NCBI GenBank assembly: GCA_948567375.1
Contig: OX419758.1
Coordinates: forward strand, 21,023,001-21,087,000
Source: Lunularia cruciata
Lineage: Eukaryota > Streptophyta > Marchantiopsida > Lunulariales > Lunulariaceae
Direction of reading: 5' to 3'
Length of the DNA: 64,000 nt
Shown: piece after piece, positions 1 through 10,879 of the stretch
Layout of the letters: every line of letters starts with the position of its first letter
Position numbering within the stretch: the stretch's first letter is position 1
Notes under the pieces: generated by a model
Seen by the model: only the letters and a program-made list of their open reading frames with translations
Databases searched by the model: none
What the model was told of the DNA's origin: nothing
Program-made: the position numbers and the translations under genes

Positions 1-275
1 ATAGCCAAAAACTCAAAGGCTCAATATCAAAGAAGTAAGCTCTCTAGAGCTACACTTCAAAGCTATACCCCTTTGATGGACTTGGCTTCTAGCCCTAATG
101 GTGCCTTTGATGGCACATATGATGGTGAAAATGGTGCAAGTGATGGTGTGTGATTAGTAATACTAGTGTGATTAGCAATACTAACAAAACATTAAGCCAT
201 TGGTAAGTAGTCTCTAAGAAACTAAAAATATAACTTTGATAGCCAATGTCTGAGCAAATTAGCTTTGGCGCTACA
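1..275 (-). repeat. Left (3') LTR fragment of the old gypsy element
   Basis: This matches 9569-9815 plus 10578-10603. The shared text begins at the AGCCAA(A/G)AACTCAAAGGCTC block and ends at a ...TACA boundary. It is truncated by the window start. The match is diverged by many substitutions and small indels, which points to an old insertion. Confidence 0.55.
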
Positions 276-395
276 AATTTCATGATAGTTCTTGTCACTA
301 CACAATATTCATCATACACTATAGAAGCACAACTCATACAAAAGTCATACATAAACTCTAAAGTACCAGAATCACCTCCCTAGTTGGTGGTTAGG

Positions 396-990
396 TGTAA
401 CCTTCCCAGGATAGGAGGCCTAAAGAGAAACAAAAGAGAAAACACAAAGCTTGCACTCAATCTACGATGCCCCAAAGGAGCATCTTGATTGTAATATATA
501 GCAAAGGGGGACTACTCCGAAGGGAGCTCCACCCTTGGATCAGATATATCAATTCGTGATATGTCAACGAGCTCTACCTTTAGATTAGTTGCATGCATGG
601 GTGACATGTTGGTTCTTATCCTATCTGGTTCATCAAACCATCTTTGACCAAAGGGAATCTTTAGAGAATCTTCTTGTAAGAATCTCCAAATTACGTGGGT
701 GAGGTACCATTGCAAAGCTCTCAATGAGACAATTTAGAGGGAGGGAAGGCCAGCCTTTCTCCACTTGGAGGAGGGGGGAATCGACACATTTTTTGGGCTT
801 AATTCATCTATTTAGGCCTCCAAAATTAGCTCTAAAGTTTCCAAGCTGTTTTCGACTCTACCCTATTAGTAAAAGTCATCTTTTGGTGACACCTCTATCT
901 GATCTACCTATCCCATCATATATAACATCCTTCTAGATGTTACCAAGCCTATTTTCACCTCTAGATGATATATCTAGTTCTGGTATTATA
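396..990 (-). repeat. Solo LTR copy A with TTAGG target duplication
   Basis: It is a 595-bp copy of the LTR family shared by five segments in this window. On the minus strand it starts TATAATACC and ends GGTTACA. The same five bases, TTAGG, flank it at 391-395 and 991-995. No internal retroelement region or partner LTR is attached, so it is best read as a solo LTR. Confidence 0.8.
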
Positions 991-1179
991 TTAGGTCACT
1001 CTAACTCCAGATAGCCATCTACTCCAAGTATGTGATATGCCCTATGGTGTGCAAAGATCACGAGGCCATGTGCTATTAAGCACTCTTGTTAGTTGCTTGT
1101 CTGCAATCTAAATCACATGAAGAGTGAACTAGCTATAGGTCAAGTACATGAGGACATAGCCACTATCCTTGAGGTACCA

Positions 1180-1275
1180 TTGTGAGAAAAGGAGTCAAAC
1201 ATGGCATATGGCATCCTCTTAAACAATTGTCACACACCAACATAGTGGTAGCTCCAACCAAAGAGCCATATAACA
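1180..1275 (-). pseudogene. PHD-type zinc finger relic after gypsy integrase
   Basis: On the minus strand this reads CMLYGSLVG, then TTMLVCDNCLRGCHMPCL. It fits the CxxC ... CDxC ... xHxxC pattern of a PHD finger, with the second cysteine replaced by tyrosine and the last Trp/Cys portion lost. Just upstream (about 1370-1290) is a CAPCH-DGT-DPSL segment. From memory, some plant and algal gypsy polyproteins carry a PHD finger in this position, which could read histone H3 tails during integration. In-frame stops show the copy is dead. Confidence 0.55.
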
Positions 1276-1620
1276 TACATCACAAGCTTGCACGTACAAA
1301 TACCAAGCTTGGGTCCATAGTGCCATCAATATTTAGGAGGTGGCATGGTGCACAATTCCACACATGATCCTTCCAAGCAACACTATCACATCCTTCTAAT
1401 GTGAGGACTCCAAATGGCAAAACTTCTTGCAATCTCAAGATAATGTGGCATGTAGTTACATCAAGTGTTATCAATGCAATCTATTGTAGATATATATAGT
1501 CACCTAGATGAAATCAATTGATTGAGGGTCTACATCCTCCTCTCAAAAAGTAACATAACATAAGGTATCTCTATCACTCTCTAAAAGGTCTCTACATGTT
1601 GAAAAAGTGCATTCATCTAC

Positions 1621-2330
1621 TATAATACCAAGAGCTAGCCATATGATCTAGATGTAAAATTTTGGTTTCGCAATATCTGGAATGATATTATACATGATGG
1701 AAAAAATAGATTGGATAGAAGTTTCACCAAAAGAATACTTCTATGAATAGGGCAGAAGCTAAAATAGACTTGAAAACCTTAGAACCAATAGCTAGACATA
1801 TGATTAAAAGATAAAAATTGGTTTGGTAACATCTGGAAGGATATTACACATGATGGACTAAATAGATCAGAAAGAGTTATCACCAAAAAGGGACTTCTAC
1901 TAATAAAGTAGGAACCAAAATATCTTTGAAAGCAATTTCGGAGGCCTAAACGGATGAATTAGGCCTTGAAAATGTGCAGATTCCTCCCCTCCCCCCTCTC
2001 TCCTAATGGAGGAAAGGCTGGCCTTCCCTTCCTCCTAGTTTGTCTTATCAAGAGCTTTCTAACGGTACCTCACCCATGTGATTCTGAGATTCCTCTAAGA
2101 AGATTCCCTAAAAGCTTGTTTGACCAAGCAGATAAGACCAAGACCAACATGTCACCCATCCAAGTAAGTAATCCAAGAGTGGAGCTTGCTGACAAGTCAC
2201 CTATCTATGTGCCTAATCCTATGGTGGAGATTCCTTGCAAGAGATCTCTTTGTCCATATAATAAAGAGAAGGTGCTCCTTTGGGGCATCAGAGTTTGAGT
2301 GTGAAACTTGTTTTTATGCATTTTTGTTTC
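1621..2330 (+). repeat. Solo LTR copy B inserted in the integrase region
   Basis: About 710 bp, in the orientation opposite to the interrupted element. It starts TATAATACC and carries a duplicated U3 segment like copy D. TCTAC occurs at 1616-1620 and 2331-2335 as a candidate target duplication. Joining the flanks brings two parts of the minus-strand integrase C-terminal region together, which supports these borders. The right end lacks the usual CA, so it may be short by some bases. Confidence 0.65.
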
Positions 2331-2344
2331 TCTACTATCCTCAC

Positions 2345-3385
2345 AACAATACACCCATACATCTAGATCATCCAAGTCCAAAATTATAATAGCATCATGA
2401 CAAATTGCTACACATAAACCTAGATCTTGTCCATATAGTGGAAAGTAAGGAGAGAATGATGCTAAGGAAGCTTGCCAATTGAACCAATAGCCCATGGCCA
2501 ACTAAGGTAATTGGAGATTCCAATCTCTCAAGTGACCACTTGCAATTGTACTTATGTAATCCTCTCTTCAATGTTTGTACCACTCTCTTTTCTAAGCCAT
2601 CTACCTTAGGGTGATCTTGGGAGATAATATGGTGATCAATCAAGGCCTTGTCACACAAGATCTCAAAATTTCTTAATAATTTTGTACCCTAATCAGTCAA
2701 AACCTCAGTTGGTGTACCAAAATAATTAAGAATTTGATTTATGAACAAGTAAATTGTCCCTTTATTAGACTTTTCAAGAAGTGCCACCAACTTAATCCAC
2801 TTGGAGAAGTGCTCCACCATAACCAAAGCCTACCAATGATGTCTTATAGTCAATGATAAGCGTCCAACAAACTCCAATAATAACCAAAGCCCATGATAGG
2901 TAATGGATGTAAATGTGGCATGAGAGCATTAAATGATGCTCTTAACTTGGTCACAAACCACACATTTGGTAACAAATTATTGTACATTGGTCGGGTTACT
3001 ACTCTACCAATAATGACTCTGGAGTAAACTATCTGTATGTTTTACTTCAAAGTGTCCTAGCTCCTCATGAGCATGACGTACAAAGTATGGTCTCTAAGAT
3101 GGAAGTTGTACTACATGCACCTACCATCCTCCCGTACACAAAGAAGATGTTTTCCCTCCAATCTAAACCACTTGACTTATTAAGGATACTATTTCTCTTT
3201 CTCTCCTTGGCACCAACTATGCCACCTACAATACCAATGCAAAAATAATCCATCACTAAGACATCATTATACTCTAACTGACCTCCACCAATATCTCTAC
3301 ATTTTGGATCTATGACATCAACAACTCCTCTTGTATATGTTGAGAGAGATACTATCAGAAAGTATACATAGAAAGTTAGATGCAT
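2345..3385 (-). pseudogene. Ty3/gypsy integrase relic
   Basis: The minus strand shows a zinc-binding lead-in (about 3385-2990), a core with HFSKWIKLVALLEKS and EVLTD, and then the conserved DHPKVDGLEKRVVQTLKRGL at about 2600. This is the catalytic-core signature of Ty3/gypsy integrase. The C-terminal portion (LASFSPYFPLYGQDL, about 2455) continues until solo LTR B breaks it at 2330 and resumes at 1615. Stops and small frameshifts interrupt all parts. Confidence 0.8.
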
Positions 3386-3399
3386 GAAAACTTAGCACC

Positions 3400-3920
3400 A
3401 TCTACTCATTTGTCTTACCATGCCAATGTGATCAATTTTGATCCTATTGGTTGGGACATGGGTTTCTACTCAGTCCATTTGCATCATGGTTCACCACTCT
3501 AGGTCTATGAGTAACTATGAAATTATATTCCTATAAAATTGGAGCCCATTGTGCAAGCTTCCTTGAAAGCCTATTGTACGTTATCAACCACTTCAGTGGT
3601 TGATGATCAATGATGAGAGTGAAGAGGTTACCAAATATGTAACATCAAAAGTGCTCATACTATTGCCAAACACTCTCCCTCATATGAACTATACTTTTTT
3701 CTTCATTGAATTGTTGGAGTGACTAGCATAGGCAACCATAAACTCCTTTTCCTCATCATCCTACTAGGTAAGCAATGCTACAAGCTCCAATGTACTCCAA
3801 TCAATATGAAACTAGAATGCTTGTCCTTTGATTGATCTCCTAAGAATAGGGACAAAAGTCAACCTTTCCTTGAGCTCTATAAAAGCTCTTTCCTGCTCAA
3901 CACCACTCTTGTGTAAGCTT
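3400..3920 (-). pseudogene. Ty3/gypsy RNase H relic
   Basis: The minus-strand reading gives a degenerate RNase H: a segment around the 'HQPLKW' position followed by RKLAQWAPIL and then EYNFIVTHRP-N-DANGLSRNP, the usual end of gypsy RNase H. It lies between the reverse transcriptase and integrase relics, as expected. Confidence 0.65.
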
Positions 3921-4059
3921 GGTCAACTTTCATCAAGGCCTTGGCAATGGTACTAAATCCTCTAACACATCCATAAGGGAAGTTTGCCACCCCAAGGAAT
4001 ACTCACACTATACTCACCTTTGTAGGCCAAGGAATACATGCAATGGCCTACACCTTGGT

Positions 4060-4560
4060 CTATTGAACACCAAGTCCACTTGGATCAATAGTGTGACCCA
4101 CACTCAACTTGCTTGTGGGAGAATCTGCACTTCTCAAGATGTAATTTGAGTCCATGAGATCGCAATCTCTCAAATACTTCCACAAATGTCTCTCATGCCC
4201 CTCTACATTAGTGCGACAGACCCAAATGTCATCAATAAAGCACCAAGAAAAATCCAATCCTATTATGATCCTACCCATGATCCTTTAGACCTCAACAAGA
4301 GCATTCTTTAACCCAAATAGTACAAATAGAACTCACATTGATATAATACATCCTTACCGTGAGGATCAATAGCCCAAAATGTTATCTTGGACTTGTCTTC
4401 CTCCTTGATGTGACCTATTAGCCACTACCATTGCCTGCGACAGGTACCCAACATCTAGAATATAATGAATAGTAAGGTGGGTTAGCCATTGAATCCAATC
4501 AAAGGCACGTTGTAAAACCTCTCTAGGTAAGAGGTTTGTCCATCAAAGACAAATACAATG
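4060..4560 (-). pseudogene. Ty3/gypsy reverse transcriptase relic
   Basis: The minus strand reads a palm segment: DKSKITFWAIDPHGKD-like residues, then LFGLKNALVEV, then LDFSWCFIDDIWV. FIDD stands for the catalytic [YF]xDD box and FGLKNA for the conserved FGLxNAP motif. Only about 170 codons are readable and these include stops. Confidence 0.75.
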
Positions 4561-6535
4561 GGTCCGTGATCCAACTTTGGTTGTGTCTAACAATACGGCA
4601 GGTCCCATCCAAGAATGGACCTAATGTGTATTTTTCACCACTCAAGTGCAATAATCACCGATCAAAGGGACATTCTCCAAAATGTAGGCTAGAGAAATAA
4701 ACTTGGACTTGGAGATGTTAGAGTATACATATCATCTCCCAAAACACACTAGAATGGGGATCCTATAGACCTTGACTAGCATGGGTATGTCCCTAACATG
4801 GCCATTCATAAATCACCAAATGAATGGGAGCATGTCTCTCTAGATCCTACATCTACATAATAAAGGTAATAGACCTTGGAGACTCATCCTCACAATAGTC
4901 TCCTAGTAGTACAAATGCTCCAAGCTTGATGCACCAACTAATCTACATGTTGTTGCAATACCTCCTTAGAACTCCATAATAGAACATCCTAGGTGGAAGG
5001 AACAATCTCACTCATACTCCAAATCTGAGTGATCTCCTTTGGTATTGGAGTATCTTCCGCATGTGCATTCCCTTCCAATTAGTCATTGGGCCAAGTAACG
5101 GAACCACTGAAAGCTTAAACTAATACCATGAGCCCTAATTTTAGTGAACCAAGACTACCATTACTAAAGCGTATTGGTACGTGATATGCCCATCCCTCAC
5201 TTGATTGCCAACTTGGCATATGGGAAGATGTCTCCTCCCAATAGTTAATATTGAAACCCATGGAGTATAACATTACTCCACCAACTTGCACATCATATAA
5301 CTCTGCTATTGTTACAATGGCCTAGGCTCTCACCACAAAGCTATCATTTGGATGACTAGGCTAAATATAGATAATGAACTCCCCACATATGATGTATTGT
5401 GTAGAACCACCCCTAGAGATGTTTTGATTTGAGATAGACACCTCTCCACATTGGTCTTCCATAACTCAAGACCAACAATTGCAACCTTTCCCAACATAAA
5501 GGGTTACACACTAGAGTCTAATAAGACCCTCTATGGTATATAAACCTTCCTTGAAAGTTCCACCAAAGGAAATTCCTACTTTGTTTGTCTAATAAGCCAA
5601 CTCCATATGTGAATTGAGATTGTTGAAAGGCGGGTCTAGTTGTAACTCCGCAACCTAGTTGTTGTTGCTTGCCATAAACCATTAGTTGTTGAATGGATCC
5701 CATGCTCTTAAACCAAGTCAACTACACCATCAACCACCTTTGCTCTAGAAACAAGAAACACATCATCACTACTTTCATAAAGTGTAGTAGCTAACCAAAA
5801 CACTAGAGTTGGGTCAACTTCCAATGTAAACATGTGATTGGCTGAGAATATATCAATCGAGCCGCCCCCAAGAATCATGCTAGACTCAATTTGTGAAGTA
5901 GCAAGTGGCTAACTAGTATATAATCCATCATGCACTCCATTATACACTCCATCATCACCTATCACACCTACACTAGGACATTTATGAGCCATGGATGTTG
6001 TCTATAGTGCCTCAAATAATGTGAAAGATTGGGGAAGTCTAATCTATCCACCAACCTTTCTTCTTTGTAGGTCCAACTCTAGTGATGCTACTCTAGGCAC
6101 TACACCATGTACTATACTCCTATTCACTATCTACTACTCCTATCAATGCATCTACTTTTTTTTCCACACATAAAGTCTAGGACATCTCAATCACCAGCAT
6201 AAGAGGTGGAAGCCTTAATACATGAATTTAATCTCCTCTAGTTATGGCCATGCTAGCCAATCTATGCTCCAACTTCTTAATCTGAGTAGCCATGGCTATG
6301 TTGGAAGCAAGAGCAAGTGCTAGGTCCCTACTAGGTGTAGGTTTCTTACCACCACCTTGTCCAATATGACTTGGAGCTCCTCTACTACCTGCCATAGCAA
6401 CCCTACCACTCCATAACTTTGGGAGGAGGTCAAAGCATCATTCACTAGTGTGACCAAATCTATGAAAATGGTCTTACTATCTTTGAGCTTGTTGTGATGC
6501 ACTAGAGGTATGCACACTCTCTTGTGCTAAGGTCC

Positions 6536-7133
6536 TATAATACCAATAGTTAGACATATTATCTAAAGGTGAAAATTGGCTTGGTAACATCTACAAGGAT
6601 ATTGTGTACAATGGGCTAGGTAGAATAGATAGAGGTGCCACCAAAAGAGTATTTCTTCTAATAGGGCTAAGATTGAAAATAGCATGAAAACTTTAGAGCC
6701 AATTTTGGAGACCTAAATGGATGAATTAGGCCTCAAAAATGAAAAATCCCCCCCCCCTTTTGGCCCTAAAATACTTGCCTTCTCCTCTCTATGATTTGTC
6801 TCATTGAGAGCTTTCTAATGGTACCTCACCCACATGATTCTAAGCTTTCTATAAGAAGATTCCTTAAAGATTCCCTCCAATCAAACTTATTTGACCAACT
6901 AGATAGGACAAGGACTGACATGTCACCCACCCAAGCAACTAATATAAGGGTGGAGCTCATGGAAAGATCACCAATCTATGTATCTGATCCAAGGATGGAG
7001 CTTCCTTCAAGGGGATCCTCCTTGCTATATAATGGAGAGAAGGTGCTCCTTTGGGGGCATCAGAATATTGAGTGTGAAGTTGGTGTTTCATCTCTTATCT
7101 TGTGGAGAGTTCTCTTGTCCTTGGAGTATTACA
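6536..7133 (+). repeat. Solo LTR copy C with GGTCC target duplication
   Basis: This is a 598-bp copy starting TATAATACC and ending GTATTACA. It is flanked by GGTCC at 6531-6535 and 7134-7138. It carries a TATA-like TATATAA about 100 bp before its right end (about 7027). It belongs to the short subfamily, with a single U3 unit, and sits in the gag/protease zone of the old gypsy element. Confidence 0.85.
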
Positions 7134-7138
7134 GGTCC

Positions 7139-9568
7139 ACCACAAGTCCAACAACCAACACCATCACTCATTAGCTATTCTTGGCCCAAAAATGGGGATA
7201 AAGGTCTAGTTGTACTAGGCCTTTCACTCATTCCATAAGATCTGGGTTGTCCATTCTATTGTCAGAAGCCAACACGATGTGGTGCACTTTAGAAGAAGTA
7301 ACAACTATAGATGAAGTTTTCTTACCAAATCTAGATGTCACCACTCTCTCCTCCACCATGTTGAGCTCAATGTGCTCAACTAAACTAGGTGAGATAGGTG
7401 AGATAACCTATAAGAATATAGCATCACATACTCTACATAGGAACTCTTCATCCATAACAAAATTGGACTGCTTGGGCCTTAATAACTCCTTAAGTAAAAT
7501 TGATCAACCATCTCATGAGAGTGTATACCTTGCATAGGCTCTCTTTAGCTTTTTGTTGGAACTCTTGCAAGCTCTTCAACTTATTAGTCCGCACTCATTA
7601 GTATTTTTGCCTCAAATACTAGAAGAAATCCACCATAGAGTTAAAACCTTGGTAGTACAACCTATAGTGGTATCCAATGTTATTGAAGCTAAAACCCATG
7701 GGTATTGCCAATTTATCCCTAGTAATTGAGCATATAGTGATGGAGATGTAGTGTATGGAGACCAATATTGTCTCCATAGCTCAATCTCCTCCAAGTGAGC
7801 TCTCTTGAACTTATGATAATAAACCATCAACAGACACTCCAAGTGTTTGAACAACCTTTTCCATACCATGAAGAATATGAACAAAGTAGGGTTTTGCATC
7901 TATTATGAATCACACCAACTATCAAACTCTTGGATGAAATCATCTAACTCAATGGTACCCATTATACCAAAGTAACACTTAGGGCCTTTGGAGGCTCCAT
8001 AGATATTGCCAATGTCTCACAAAATTGGTGTGGACACATTAGATGCACTCTCAACTAAATCAATTCTCTAGTCAAATTCCAAATTGGAATCAATCTCCTT
8101 CCTTATTAGGATGTGAGATATATTGAGTGTCACTCTAGGTAAATCCACTATAAACTCTAGCAAAATCTCCTCTAGAATCTCTAAGGAACTCTGTTGTGAC
8201 GATGTATCCCAAACCACAATTGTAACCACCACGTACAACCACCAAGAACCACCACCAAGTGCTACTAATAAAACTCTAACTATGACAACTACACTAGAGG
8301 AAAGGGTAACTTAAAACCTACCATCATAACATGTACTCTCACGGTCTGTACACCATCAGTTTCTACCTCATGAAAGAGAAACAAAGATATTCTGATTGGT
8401 CATCACTCTAGCCTCACTACCAAGAGCACACTAAACCACCAATGCTCTAAATATCAAGGTACCTCACAAAAATAAGAAGTAGAAATAGAATGGAGTGGAT
8501 CCAATCATAAAAATTCAAAATGATAACACTCTGTCTCACAAATCAAAACTGGATGATTTTACCACCATTTGGCATTTGACATTATAAGAGTATCTATCTA
8601 CTCCTAAACTACAAGGATCACCAAAGATGGAATCAAATTGCCTCTCCTAGCCAAAGCTATGTGAGTATATATATCAAGCTAAGAGTCATGGGGACAACAA
8701 GTGAAGGTAAACCAGTTGGCTGCAGTACCAAACTAAAAATTTAGAGATCTAGGGTTCAAACCCTATTGTGCATAATCCTAAAAGGTGAATAGATTTTTCC
8801 AAACAACTAACAAAAACTCAACTAGCTAACCTCAAGCTAGCTCGTTGGTCCTTTTAGGCATTTGTAACCTCTCTATGCTCTATACCTTTCTTCTTGCCAA
8901 TTTGAAATTTCACCAATCTAACTAATGTTCACCAAATCTAACACACTTCTACCAATTTGACCTCTAAACCAATCCAACCTCCAATTTGATAGGTCTTCAA
9001 GTCTTCCGCCAATTTTTAAATTCCCTAAATCCGTCACCAAAACATCCCAATTTCTCCAATTTGAGGGATGGGATTTTCCAAATCCGTAATTTGAGAGGAT
9101 GGGTTTCACAATTTGTCTCCAAATTTGCTTTTAGATCCACAACACCAAGGCTTCAGATTTCACTCTCTTGCTTTCAAATTGAAAATTCACTAACTCAAAA
9201 TCAACCTAAATTTTGAGAAAATTAGGCAACATTTCCGCACATCGTTTGCCCCATTGTCAAATCTATAGCAACTCAAACAAGGCTTCCGTACATAATCCAT
9301 ACAACTAAATCCAAAAATGATATGGTGACATTGATCAAAGGTACCATGCTTGGAGATACCACCAACGCCTCAATTCCTATACCCAATTTCCTCCTTTGCT
9401 CTCTTTTCTTTGATGTAATAAGTTCACATTCAACTCAAATCACACTCAACTCAAATCAAAAATCAATATTCAACTCAATGGTCTGCCAACAACATGCATT
9501 GATTCTAGTCAAGCCATATGCACTCTAGCTAAGAGACTTCAGGTGATGCTCATTGGCCTTTGTCCACC
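7139..9568 (-). other. Gag-side and leader region of the old gypsy element
   Basis: No domain is clearly readable here. A 95-codon minus-strand run at 7612-7899 lies where gag should be, but I see no motif that proves it. From about 8400 on, the DNA is AT-rich with simple TTTGAAATTTG-like stretches and no convincing ORF. Confidence 0.35.
8690..8775 (+). other. tRNA-like/SINE-like segment (pol III box A and B)
   Basis: GTTGGCTGCAGTACC (about 8715) resembles a pol III A box, and AGGGTTCAAACCCT (8751-8764) matches the B box and T-arm of a tRNA. The spacing is about 35 nt. I cannot fold a full cloverleaf or find an acceptor stem, so this is at best a SINE head or tRNA relic. Confidence 0.3.
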
Positions 9569-10603
9569 ATAGCCAAGAACTCAAAGGCTCAACATCAAAG
9601 AATTAAGCTCTATAGAGTTGCACTTCAAAGGTATGATCCTCTACTTGACTTGGCTTTTTAGTCCTAACAGCACCATTGACAATACATCTAATGATGCAAG
9701 TGATTGTGGCTCTCACGGTGTGATCAGTAGCCCTAACACAAAATCTGGCCTCCACTAAGTAGTCTTTGAGCAACTACTAGTATAATTATAACAACCAAGA
9801 CTATCACTCCAACATTGTCATACCAAGAGCTAGCCATATGATCTAGATGTGAAATTTGGTTTGGTAACATCTAGAATGATGTTATACATGATGGTCAAAA
9901 TAGATAAGATAGAAGTATCACCAAAAGAGTACTTCTACTAATAGGGCAAAAACCAAAATAGACTTGAGAACTTTAGAACCAATAGCTAGACATATGATTT
10001 AAAGGTTAGAATTGGTTTGGTAACATCTGGAAGGATGTTACACATGATGGACTAAAAAGATCAGAAAGAGGTATCACCAAAAGGGGACTTCTACTAATAG
10101 AGTAGGAACCAACATATGCCTAAATCTTTGAAGGTAATTTCGGAGGCCTAAACGGATGAATTAGGCCTCAAAAATGTGCATACCCCCCCTCCCAACCCAA
10201 CAAATGGAAGGCCAGCCTTTCCTCCCCCTTACTTCGTCTCATCAAGAGCTTTCCAAAGGTACCTTACTCACGTGATTCTAAGATTCCTACAGGAAGATTC
10301 CCTAAAAGATTCCCTCCAGTCAAAGCTTGTTTGACTAACCAGATAGGACCTAGACCAGACATGTCACCCATCCAAGTAAGTAATCCAAGGGTGGAGCTTT
10401 CTGCCATGTCACCTATCTGTGTCACCTATCTGTGTCCCTAATCCTATGGTGGAGCTTCCTTGGAGGAGATCCTCTTTGTCTATATAATAAAGAGAAGGTA
10501 CTCCTTTGGGGCATCGAATGTTTGAGTGTGCAATCTGTGTTTTCTCTCTTCTCTTGTCCTTAGAGTATTACAAACATCCAAGAAAACTAGCTTTGGCATT
10601 ACA
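9569..10603 (-). repeat. Right (5') LTR part of the old gypsy element, split by a solo LTR
   Basis: The segment is homologous to 1-275 but interrupted at 9816-10572 by a solo LTR with an AACAT target duplication. The true LTR may begin further left. A degenerate match to a tRNA-iMet primer site lies on the minus strand at 8459-8441 (TTGATATTTAGAGCATT against the usual TTGGTATCAGAGCAT). If that is the primer site, the LTR would run from about 8460 to 10603. Confidence 0.5.
9816..10572 (+). repeat. Solo LTR copy D with AACAT target duplication
   Basis: The copy is 757 bp, starts TGTCATACC and ends GTATTACA, and is flanked by AACAT at 9811-9815 and 10573-10577. It contains two tandem versions of the opening ~150-bp unit (about 9820-9985 and 9986-10125), which explains its extra length. 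It splits the right LTR of the host gypsy element. Confidence 0.85.
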
Positions 10604-10879
10604 AATGTCATGACAGATCATTGCACCAACAAATTTTGTAAGTGAATGGACCCAAATGGCCCCTAACTTAGCAGATAGGTTCTCCCAAAATGGTCTTTTT
10701 TTATTCACAACAATGGAATCAAGTATCTATGATTTTCAGATTTATCTATGGTTGGCTTGTGACCTATTACCATGCCTTGATATACAACACTCTTAACATT
10801 TACAGAATTTGTTTCATTAGACTATAAGCAAATTCAGGCAGATATTTAGTGAGCGTACGCACACCCTCGCTCTCACCAA

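Larger units (their letters stand above)
1..10603 (-). mobile_element. Old degenerate Ty3/gypsy retrotransposon, repeatedly interrupted
   Basis: Read on the minus strand, the stretch gives Ty3/gypsy domains in normal order: a probable gag/protease zone (about 8000-5000, poorly preserved), reverse transcriptase (about 4560-4060), RNase H (about 3900-3400), integrase (about 3380-2345, resuming at 1615-1370) and a PHD-like finger (about 1275-1180). Stops and frameshifts are everywhere, so it cannot be active. The ends share a direct repeat, 1-275 with 9569-10603, which I take as parts of its own LTRs; the left one is cut by the window edge. The right repeat ends at 10603, giving TGTAATGCC at the minus-strand start. 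Four solo LTRs of another family sit inside, so the unexpanded element would be roughly 8 kb. Family is sure; the ends are inferred. Confidence 0.8.

Noticed and set aside
1621-10572. Copies B and D as the paired LTRs of the intervening gypsy element
   Set aside because: They share orientation and subfamily, but D has its own AACAT duplication on both sides and B interrupts the integrase, so each is a separate insertion.
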